DNA of 6,815 nt from a bacterium (lineage in GTDB: Bacteria > SM23-31 > JAUVVT01): assembly GCA_030604505.1 (NCBI GenBank), contig JAUVVT010000092.1:1-6815 (forward strand), read 5' to 3'. Position 1 is the first letter of the stretch; each line of letters opens with the position of its first letter. Of this stretch, positions 1 to 6,427 are shown one piece after another. The translations under genes were made by a program, and so were the position numbers. Below the pieces are notes generated by a model. It searched no databases and was not told the origin of the DNA. It saw only the letters and a program-made list of their open reading frames with translations.

Positions 1-1416
1 AAATCTTATGAACTTTTATTTGATGTATTTGATGAATACATAGAAGTAATGAATCCCCAAATGATACATATTGGTCATGATGAATGGCGAATGCCAACTG
101 ATGCATGCCCGCTCTGCAGAGGGAAAGATTACTCCGAACTGTTTGTACAGGATGTTAACAAGATTTATAAGTATTTGTCGAAGAAGGGGATTAAAATTGC
201 AATGTGGGGAGACCATCTTTTGGAAAGTGTTCGCGGCAAAAAGTCAAAATATCCTTTTGACCATAGTAAAAATCAAAGAAAAAGGGTTACTTCGTCAGGT
301 TATGCCTACAATATACCCGGCTCCTTATCTCCAATCCAGGTAAAAGAGTCAATCCCAAAGGATATTTTGATATTCAATTGGTTTTATAGTAAAGAGGAAA
401 ATGATATTGAAATCGAGGGATTTGGCTTTAAGCAAATATATGGTAATTTCTTACCGAGTATCAGTAACTGGGATAAACGAAAGAAATTGTCCAGTGTAAT
501 TGGTGGCGCGCCATCATCATGGGCAGCAACAACCGAAATTAATTTCGGGAAAGACCTGCTATTTTATTTTCTTGGATGTTCCAATTTTCTGTGGTCGAAA
601 AAACAGCTCGAACAGAATATACTTTCAGAGACCATTCAGAATTTGATGCCGGAAGTACGCAGAAACTTAAACAGGGAGTCCGCTCCCAGCGAGGATGGAG
701 ACTCTGTTGTCCCCATCAAAATCGCTTCCCACTTTAATGTGTCTTCAGCAGAAGAAATGCTTGGTGTTGACCTTGGTGCCTTGAAAACGGGGAGTCTGAG
801 TGTGGGAAATAAGATATTTGATTTGGAAGGCACATATATAGACAATTTTAAATGTGCCGTTGCAGTTGGAACTAAAGGAAATAAAGTAAATCCTCTTAAG
901 CGTGAGGTTAAAGGGATTCAAATTGATGAAGATGTTAGCAGCTTAATATTTTTACATGCCTGTGCTAAACCGTCAACTAATGATAAGGCATATCGCCAAA
1001 TCTTCAATTTTAATGATACATCTGATTTACTTGGATGGTATGAAGTTGTTTATGAGGATGATTTTGTGGAAACTATTCCCATACGGTACGGAATTAATAT
1101 TCTTGAATGGAACTTCGGCATAAACATTAGTACCGACGCATGGTTCAATCAAAATCAAGGTGCTGCCCGGAGTGGATACTGTTACGGTGCGGATGCTGTT
1201 GATTGTTCATCTCAAAAGCAGAATAATCCAATAACTTTCTATGCGCTTGAATGGAAAAATAAACGATTCGGGAAAAAAATAAAAGAAATTAATTTAAAGG
1301 GCACTACAAACTTTAAAGATTATAATGGTAAGGTTATAGAGGACAATGCAATTATATTAATTGCACTAAGTGTTGTAAAGAAAAGAGAATTTCCAGTAAT
1401 TCAACCGTTAAGATAG
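1..1416 (+). CDS. GH20-like beta-N-acetylhexosaminidase-type glycosidase, 3' part (5' end outside window)
   Basis: The reading frame is open from base 1, and its first 16 codons already match the downstream paralogue (2719-5055), so the true start lies upstream and about 330 residues are missing. The fragment has 471 residues. It holds the second half of a TIM barrel with the motif MIHIGHDEW (Asp at 79-81, Glu at 82-84), the position of the catalytic Asp-Glu pair of GH20 enzymes. A CPLC motif follows, then Trp-containing strand ends (AMWGDH, FNWF). A C-terminal domain of about 220 residues resembles the one in the paralogue. GH20 enzymes remove terminal N-acetylhexosamines by substrate-assisted catalysis; the exact substrate here is unknown. 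Against the paralogue I count 48/62 identical residues around the active site and 68/91 in the C-terminal domain. This copy has two extra loops of about 10 and 12 residues (near 235-297 and 1117-1176). It ends 26 bases before the next gene, suggesting co-transcription. Confidence 0.85.
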   Translation, partial: KSYELLFDVFDEYIEVMNPQMIHIGHDEWRMPTDACPLCRGKDYSELFVQDVNKIYKYLSKKGIKIAMWGDHLLESVRGKKSKYPFDHSKNQRKRVTSSGYAYNIPGSLSPIQVKESIPKDILIFNWFYSKEENDIEIEGFGFKQIYGNFLPSISNWDKRKKLSSVIGGAPSSWAATTEINFGKDLLFYFLGCSNFLWSKKQLEQNILSETIQNLMPEVRRNLNRESAPSEDGDSVVPIKIASHFNVSSAEEMLGVDLGALKTGSLSVGNKIFDLEGTYIDNFKCAVAVGTKGNKVNPLKREVKGIQIDEDVSSLIFLHACAKPSTNDKAYRQIFNFNDTSDLLGWYEVVYEDDFVETIPIRYGINILEWNFGINISTDAWFNQNQGAARSGYCYGADAVDCSSQKQNNPITFYALEWKNKRFGKKIKEINLKGTTNFKDYNGKVIEDNAIILIALSVVKKREFPVIQPLR

Positions 1417-1442
1417 GTTTTAAATGTAAGAGAATTATTTTA

Positions 1443-2630
1443 ATGAAGAGTAGAAAAATAACACGCCGCGACTTTTTACAAACCAAAGCAGCGGGTTTAG
1501 CAGGAATCATTCTGGGAGGTTCTATGAATAAGACTTATGGGACATCCCGGCTGATAGAGATTGAAGAGCCATTTCATGGTGCGGTTTTGAACCGAAGGCA
1601 CGGAAAGGAAGTTAATAGCGGCTTGAAGATTAAGGTAAACGGCAAGGCACCTCTGAGTGACCGTGTAACAGTTAACGGAGTACAAGCTCAGCGTGCCGGA
1701 AGCAGGTTTTTCTCAGAAATTATCCTCCGTAAAAAGGAGACGGAAATTACAGCTTCATCAGAGGGTATTTTTGGCAGCCATGAACATCGTATTCGTGTGG
1801 TGTGGGACAGATATTCTCAGCCTCGATACCGGTTTTCAATCGATGATAACAGTTTCTTCCTGCGCGATATAACACAGAAGAAATACGCCTCACTCTTTGA
1901 CTGCTTTTACCTGAAAATTTTACAGGAGCTTCATTCCAAGTACGGCGCAAAGTTTGTTCTTAATATTTATTACACAACAGGAGATGATTTTAAACTGACT
2001 CAATTTCCCGACCGTTACAAAGGCGAGTGGCAGGACAACTCCGGTTGGCTCAAACTTGCTTTCCATGCATACGCTAATGAGCCCGACCGCCCGTACCAGT
2101 ATGCATCAGCCGAAAAATTGATTGCCGATTTTGACAAAGTAAATGAACAAATATACCGTTTCGCGGGTGAACAAACTTACTCACCGCCGACAGTAATCCA
2201 TTGGGGAATGGTGATGCCGAATGCTCTTGGTGCGCTTTTTAAACGTGGAGTCCGCGTACTGAGCGGCTATTTCAGTTTCCGCAACGGAGTGTGGGATGTC
2301 AATTATTTCATCGATGAAATCCGGTCGGAATATCTCTCGCGCCACGATGCCCTTATGGACTTTGGCAGCGGGATAGTTTTTTCTAAAGTTGACATTGTCT
2401 GCAACAACACCCCTGTTGAACGCATTGTGCCTACGCTCGAACCGCTTGCTGATGACAGAAACCAAGCGGAAATTATGGACATATTTACTCATGAACAGTA
2501 TTTCTGGCCCTTTTACTCCAACTATATTCCCGACCACGCCAAAAGACTCGATACTGCTATCCGCTGGGTGACAGAGCACGGATACAAGCCGGTTTTCTTT
2601 CACGAGGGTTTTTTGGGTGGAGCAGAATAA
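1443..2630 (+). CDS. Tat-exported polysaccharide-deacetylase-like (beta/alpha-barrel) protein
   Basis: The protein has 395 residues. Its N terminus has a twin-arginine signal (TRRDFLQ, residues 7-13) followed by a hydrophobic AAGLAGIILGG stretch, so it is probably exported folded, perhaps with a bound metal. Residues about 40-122 look like a small beta-sandwich domain. From about residue 128 a NodB-like glycoside hydrolase/deacetylase barrel is suggested by FSIDDN (Asp134-Asp135, equivalent to the TFDDG metal/base motif), LAFHAYAN (His208), IHWGM (His253), FTHEQYFW (His350-Glu351) and the final HGYKPVFFHEG strand. The usual HxxxH second motif is not evident, so chemistry and substrate are uncertain; a glycosidase or a non-catalytic role remains possible. 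The start ATG is fixed by the Tat signal; only a weak AAGAG (1428-1432) precedes it, 10 bases away. By hand count its GC is about 45%, against about 37% in the first 600 bases of the preceding gene. It sits between two GH20-like paralogues and likely works on the same glycan. Confidence 0.75.
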   Translation: MKSRKITRRDFLQTKAAGLAGIILGGSMNKTYGTSRLIEIEEPFHGAVLNRRHGKEVNSGLKIKVNGKAPLSDRVTVNGVQAQRAGSRFFSEIILRKKETEITASSEGIFGSHEHRIRVVWDRYSQPRYRFSIDDNSFFLRDITQKKYASLFDCFYLKILQELHSKYGAKFVLNIYYTTGDDFKLTQFPDRYKGEWQDNSGWLKLAFHAYANEPDRPYQYASAEKLIADFDKVNEQIYRFAGEQTYSPPTVIHWGMVMPNALGALFKRGVRVLSGYFSFRNGVWDVNYFIDEIRSEYLSRHDALMDFGSGIVFSKVDIVCNNTPVERIVPTLEPLADDRNQAEIMDIFTHEQYFWPFYSNYIPDHAKRLDTAIRWVTEHGYKPVFFHEGFLGGAE

Positions 2631-2672
2631 AGAACTGTAAAACATTTTTATAAAATTGAGTGCTCCAATAAT

Positions 2673-2697
2673 GTTTCACAAAATATAGTTGCGAAAC
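2673..2697. promoter_or_regulatory. Imperfect 25-bp palindrome, candidate operator or hairpin
   Basis: The arms GTTTCACAA (2673-2681) and TTGCGAAAC (2689-2697) pair at 8 of 9 positions (one A-C mismatch) around a 7-base spacer. It lies in the 88-base gap between the deacetylase-like gene and the complete GH20-like gene, ending 21 bases before the start codon. It is not followed by a T-run, so it does not look like a terminator. Size, symmetry and position suit a transcription-factor operator (such as a LacI-type repressor of a sugar locus) or a 5'-leader hairpin. I did not see the same element in the other gaps of the window, so the functional reading is tentative. Confidence 0.35.
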
Positions 2698-2707
2698 TTA
2701 TTACCAT

Positions 2708-2712
2708 AGGAG
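2708..2712 (+). promoter_or_regulatory. Ribosome binding site of the complete GH20-like gene
   Basis: AGGAG lies 6 bases before the ATG at 2719. This good Shine-Dalgarno spacing supports the chosen start. It also shows the host uses Shine-Dalgarno initiation, which is uncommon in Bacteroidetes. Confidence 0.8.
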
Positions 2713-2718
2713 AAAAAA

Positions 2719-5055
2719 ATGATAAGCAGGTTTTTTAACCGATTAAATAAAGTTGTTATATCAACTGTTTTCTGCTTGTTTATTTTTGATTGTTTGTCGA
2801 TAACATTTGCCGGTGAAAAACCGCTGATTTTTCCTTTACCTCAGGAGATTTTGATATTGAAAGAACATTTCAAATTAGATGAAGAGACTTTGATTTTGAT
2901 ACCGGAAAATGCAATGGAGATTGATTTATTTATAGCACATTCGCTTGCAGCTGAGTTGAGCGACAAATATGGTCTTGGACTCAAGGTAGAGCGTATGTCA
3001 AAACTGCCCTTTAATAAAAGTTTTATTTTAATGGGAACAGTGAGTAATCCGCTGGTGAGGGAATATTGCACAGAACAGTCTTTGCATGTAACAGTCGAAG
3101 ACCCAGGTTCTGAGGGATACTTTCTGAACGTAAGCCGGAAGGCAGCAGTGGTTGCGGGATGCGACAGTCGGGGTGCCTTTTATGGTTTTCAGTCGCTGCG
3201 GCAGTTGATAAAAAGAGATGGAGGGCATAAAATCCCTTGTGTTCATGTGCGTGATTGGCCCAGTATGCCGTTCAGAGGAATAAGGCTTTATATTCCCGGT
3301 TCTGAAAATATTCCTTTTTTTAAAAGGTTTTTGAAGGATTTTATGGCTCTGTATAAGTTTAACAAGGTTATTCTTGAGGTGAACGCCTGTATGAGATTTG
3401 ATAGTCATCCGGAACTGAATGCAGGATGGATAGAATTAGCAAAAAATATGAAATATACACGGCGCGACCGACCTACTGGACCCGGCAAGCAATTCCAAAA
3501 CTCTACTCATCACGACGCAGCAGACGGTGGTATTCTGGAAAAACAGGAAGTAAAAAACCTGGTGTGGTTTGCCGAACAGCAGTTTATCGAAGTAATCCCT
3601 GAAATACCCGGGCTTACACACAGTTACTATCTTTTAACGCGCCACAGGGAGTTAGCAGAAATTCCAAACGCAGAATGGCCCGATACGTTTTGTCCTTTGA
3701 GACCGGAAGCATATAAACTGATGTTCGATGTATTTGATGAATATATTGAAGTGATACAGCCCAGAATGATACATATCGGTCATGATGAATGGAGAATGCC
3801 AATAGATATTTGTCCCCTTTGTAAAGGGAAAAGCCACTCTGAAATGTTTGTTCAGGATGTCAACAAGGTTTATGATTATTTAACAAAGAAAGGAATTAAA
3901 GTTGCTATGTGGGGTGACCATTTTTTGGAAAGTGTTCGCCAAAAAGGCTACAGAGACAGAACATCTCCGGCAGGATACAAATATAAGATACCGGGTGCAT
4001 TATCCCCTTTACAGGTTAAGGAATCGATTCCGAAGGACATTTTAATATTCAACTGGTTTTGGCGCGAAGAGGATAATGATATTGCAGTAGAAAAGTTTGG
4101 CTTTAAGCAGGTATATGGGAATTTTAGACCAGAAATTACCAACTGGAATAAGCGTATAAACTTGTCCAGTGTTACTGGCGGTGCTCCGTCATCGTGGGCA
4201 GCATCAACAGAATTCAATTTTGGAAAAGACCTCATCAATGATTTCCTTGGATGTGCTCATTTACTCTGTTCCAAACACATGCTTCAAGGGAAAAAACTTT
4301 TAGAAACTGTGCAGAGTATTATACCAGAAGTTAGAAGGAATTTAAGCGGGAAGTCCGCTCCCAGTGAAGATGGAGATATTGTTGCTCCTGTTGATGTTAC
4401 TTCTTACTTCAATGCGTCTTCCGGGGAAGAGATGCTCGGTGTTGAACTGAGTAACCTGAAAATTGGAAGTGTAATGATTGGTGGAAAAATATTTGAAATA
4501 AAAAGTCCTTGTTCAGAGAATTTTAAATGTGCTGTTGCGGTGGGAACAGAAGGAAAAAATAGAAATTCTCTTGCAAATGAAGTCAGAGGAATTCAAATTG
4601 ATGAAGATTTCAGCAGTGTAATATTTTTGCATGCCTGCGCAAAACCAGCAGCGAATGAAAAGGCATACCGCTATATATACAATTTCGATGACAGCGCCGA
4701 CCTTTTGGGATGGTATGAGATAATTTATGAAGATGGTTTTATAGAAACTATTCCGATACGCTACGGGGTTAATATCCTCGAATGGAATTTTGCCAATATT
4801 GATAATATTAATAGGTATTGTTACGATGCTGATGCCGTAGATTGTTCAAATAGGATGCAGGATAATCCAATAACCTTCTTTGCATTTGAATGGGAAAACA
4901 AACGATTTGGAAAAAAAGTAAAAGAAATCAATTTAAAGGGCACCAAAAATTTTATAAGTTATCCAGACAAGGTTATAGAAAATAATGCAATTATATTGAT
5001 TGCGCTTAGTGTTGTGAAAAAAAGAGATTTTCCTGATATTCAACCGCTGAAATGA
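2719..5055 (+). CDS. Secreted GH20-like beta-N-acetylhexosaminidase-type glycosidase, complete
   Basis: The protein has 778 residues. A Sec signal peptide covers about residues 1-31 (hydrophobic core 11-29, likely cleavage after ITFA); no lipobox is evident. Residues about 34-175 match the GH20 N-terminal alpha/beta domain, including GCDSRGAFYGFQSLRQL (147-163). The catalytic barrel begins with PFRGIRLY (Arg186, the sugar-binding arginine position of GH20) and continues with EVIPEIPGLTHS (291-302, equivalent to the EIDxPGH motif). HIGHDEW (352-358) gives catalytic Asp356-Glu357, followed by CPLC (365-368), AMWGDH (396-401) and FNWFW (444-448). Family members usually read H-x-G-G-D-E; here the second Gly is His355. 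Residues about 555-778 form an unassigned, probably beta-sandwich domain that may bind carbohydrate or support the barrel. The expected role is release of N-acetylhexosamine or a related sugar outside the cytoplasm. It is a colinear paralogue of the gene at 1-1416, lacking two loops present there. GH20 membership is well supported; substrate is unknown. Confidence 0.87.
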   Translation: MISRFFNRLNKVVISTVFCLFIFDCLSITFAGEKPLIFPLPQEILILKEHFKLDEETLILIPENAMEIDLFIAHSLAAELSDKYGLGLKVERMSKLPFNKSFILMGTVSNPLVREYCTEQSLHVTVEDPGSEGYFLNVSRKAAVVAGCDSRGAFYGFQSLRQLIKRDGGHKIPCVHVRDWPSMPFRGIRLYIPGSENIPFFKRFLKDFMALYKFNKVILEVNACMRFDSHPELNAGWIELAKNMKYTRRDRPTGPGKQFQNSTHHDAADGGILEKQEVKNLVWFAEQQFIEVIPEIPGLTHSYYLLTRHRELAEIPNAEWPDTFCPLRPEAYKLMFDVFDEYIEVIQPRMIHIGHDEWRMPIDICPLCKGKSHSEMFVQDVNKVYDYLTKKGIKVAMWGDHFLESVRQKGYRDRTSPAGYKYKIPGALSPLQVKESIPKDILIFNWFWREEDNDIAVEKFGFKQVYGNFRPEITNWNKRINLSSVTGGAPSSWAASTEFNFGKDLINDFLGCAHLLCSKHMLQGKKLLETVQSIIPEVRRNLSGKSAPSEDGDIVAPVDVTSYFNASSGEEMLGVELSNLKIGSVMIGGKIFEIKSPCSENFKCAVAVGTEGKNRNSLANEVRGIQIDEDFSSVIFLHACAKPAANEKAYRYIYNFDDSADLLGWYEIIYEDGFIETIPIRYGVNILEWNFANIDNINRYCYDADAVDCSNRMQDNPITFFAFEWENKRFGKKVKEINLKGTKNFISYPDKVIENNAIILIALSVVKKRDFPDIQPLK

Positions 5056-5120
5056 GTAGACAGGTGGTGAGTAAATAGGTAAAAAAATAGAGAATATTTA
5101 ATTTATAATTTTTAAAAGTT

Positions 5121-5125
5121 GGAGG
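5121..5125 (+). promoter_or_regulatory. Ribosome binding site that sets the GTG start of the DUF2961 gene
   Basis: GGAGG lies 5 bases before GTG at 5131. A start at the in-frame TTG at 5119 would place the Shine-Dalgarno sequence inside the coding region and put MEVI in front of a normal signal peptide. The GTG start gives a standard KKLVFLICIF signal. Confidence 0.85.
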
Positions 5126-5130
5126 TTATT

Positions 5131-6285
5131 GTGAAAAAATTAGTATTTTTAATATGTATTTTTGCATTAATAAGTTTTATGACATCCGATTTATTTGCGC
5201 AGAGGGTGGCGTTTAACGGGCTGAATATGAGTCTCGGAAATTTGTCGCGCCTCTCTCATGCCAAGACACGTTCCATCAGTGCTGAAAATTTTACAGGAGA
5301 AAAAGGAAAAGGGGGCATGGCAACAGAAGGGACAAATGCTAATGCCGCCCGAGATTTGGGGCAAGGATGGAAAATATCACCTTCTATTGATATTAAGGCA
5401 AAAGAGATATTTACCATTGCAGATATAAAGGGTCCGGGAGCTGTTCAACATATTTGGATGACCATTGCAGGACACTGGCGTTTTTCTATCATGCGTATTT
5501 ACTGGGACGGTGAAACCAAGCCGTCTGTTGAAGTTCCGGTTGGAGATTTTTTCGCATGCGGATGGGGAAAATATGCGCAGGTGTCTTCACTGGCTATTTG
5601 TGTAAATCCGGGCAGTGCGCTTAACTGCTACTGGGAAATGCCGTTCAGAAAATCGTGCAGAATTACAATGGAAAATCTGGATGATAAAAAAATAAGATTA
5701 TATTATCAAGTTGATTATACACTTACCGAAGTTCCGGAAGATGCTGCATATTTTCATGCCCAGTTCCGTCGCTCCAATCCCCTGCCTTATAAAACGGTTC
5801 ATACGATTTTGGATGATGTCAAAGGATGGGGACATTACGTAGGAACATATATGGCATGGGGCGTTAATAACACCGGATGGTGGGGAGAAGGAGAAATCAA
5901 ATTCTTTATGGATGGAGACACGAAGTTCCCGACTATATGTGGAACAGGCACCGAGGATTATTTTTGCGGCTCATATAACTTTGAGAATAGAGAAAAACGT
6001 CGTTACCAGGAATATACGACTCCTTATGCAGGTCTGCCTCAGGTAATACGCCCTGACGGTCTTTACGAATCTCAACATCGATTTGGCTTGTACCGCTGGC
6101 ATATAATGGACCCAGTCCGTTTTGAAAAGGATTTGAGGGTAACAATACAGGCACTGGGCTGGCGTAACGACCGCCGGTATTTGCCTTTACAGGACGATAT
6201 CACTTCCGTTGCATTCTGGTATCAAACAGAACCACATGCAACATTTCCCAAACTGCCGGATAAAGATTATCTGGAAGTACGGTAG
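5131..6285 (+). CDS. Secreted DUF2961 family protein (GH172-type glycosidase)
   Basis: The protein has 384 residues from the GTG start. A Sec signal peptide (about residues 1-24, MKKLVFLICIF to SDLFA) precedes a single DUF2961 domain filling the rest. Family marks are GKGGMATEG (59-67), DIKGPGAVQHIWMT (98-111), NCYWEMPF (165-172), GWWGEGEIKFFMDGD (249-263) and CGTGTEDYFCGSY (270-282), ending with FWYQTEPHA. GH172 members studied elsewhere cleave alpha-D-fructofuranosides and alpha-D-arabinofuranosides using two glutamates. The glutamates in GEGE (253, 255) and GTGTED (275) are the obvious candidates here; which of the first two is catalytic is not decided. The sequence belongs to a very conserved subgroup seen next to glycan-degradation genes, whose substrate I do not know. 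It follows the GH20-like gene by 75 bases on the same strand and should act on the same exported pathway. DUF2961 assignment is firm; enzyme activity is inferred. Confidence 0.9.
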   Translation: MKKLVFLICIFALISFMTSDLFAQRVAFNGLNMSLGNLSRLSHAKTRSISAENFTGEKGKGGMATEGTNANAARDLGQGWKISPSIDIKAKEIFTIADIKGPGAVQHIWMTIAGHWRFSIMRIYWDGETKPSVEVPVGDFFACGWGKYAQVSSLAICVNPGSALNCYWEMPFRKSCRITMENLDDKKIRLYYQVDYTLTEVPEDAAYFHAQFRRSNPLPYKTVHTILDDVKGWGHYVGTYMAWGVNNTGWWGEGEIKFFMDGDTKFPTICGTGTEDYFCGSYNFENREKRRYQEYTTPYAGLPQVIRPDGLYESQHRFGLYRWHIMDPVRFEKDLRVTIQALGWRNDRRYLPLQDDITSVAFWYQTEPHATFPKLPDKDYLEVR

Positions 6286-6427
6286 ATTAAAAAAATAATA
6301 ACTTTTCAAAGACCGAAGAAAAAGACAATATTGTGAACTAAATTGTTGATAATGTGAGGACAGAACGCGGTTATATTTTTACAATTAAAATTTAATTATA
6401 GAAACAAAATTTCAACAGGTAAAGGGA
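6286..6427. other. AT-rich intergenic region between the glycan genes and the E2-like gene
   Basis: This is the longest gap in the window (142 bases). It contains a perfect 10-bp palindrome ACAATATTGT (6325-6334) and an AT-only inverted repeat with 7-bp arms around one base (6383-6397). No convincing -35/-10 pair with normal spacing and no GC-rich hairpin plus T-run terminator was seen. Its length and the change of gene content make it the likeliest transcription-unit boundary in the window. Confidence 0.4.

Noticed and set aside
1417..1442. Mobile element as the cause of the GH20 duplication
   Set aside because: There are no transposase fragments, terminal inverted repeats or target-site duplications in the gaps, and the sequences after the two paralogues' stop codons do not resemble each other.
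2181..2645. Open frame of 154 codons on the minus strand
   Set aside because: It lies wholly opposite the deacetylase-like gene, whose protein has a coherent Tat signal and barrel motifs. The antisense product has no recognisable domain.
3028..3408. Open frame of 126 codons on the minus strand inside the complete GH20-like gene
   Set aside because: It is antisense to the conserved GH20 N-terminal domain and start of the barrel, and its translation shows no family motifs.
5104..5109. Perfect TATAAT hexamer upstream of the DUF2961 gene
   Set aside because: The region is very AT-rich, and the -35 position at a 17-base spacing (5081-5086) is only a run of A. A chance match is likely.
5119..5130. 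TTG at 5119 as the start of the DUF2961 gene
   Set aside because: The GGAGG ribosome binding site overlaps this would-be coding stretch, and GTG at 5131 gives correct spacing and a normal signal peptide.
6325..6334. Palindrome ACAATATTGT as an operator or terminator
   Set aside because: It is short, AT-rich and not extended by its flanks. It lacks a GC stem and T-run, so it is not supported beyond chance.
6286..6427. Lipoyl or subunit-binding domain fragment upstream of the E2-like gene
   Set aside because: The in-frame stop at 6386-6388 and the short gap after the DUF2961 gene leave no room, and I recognised no lipoyl-type sequence there.
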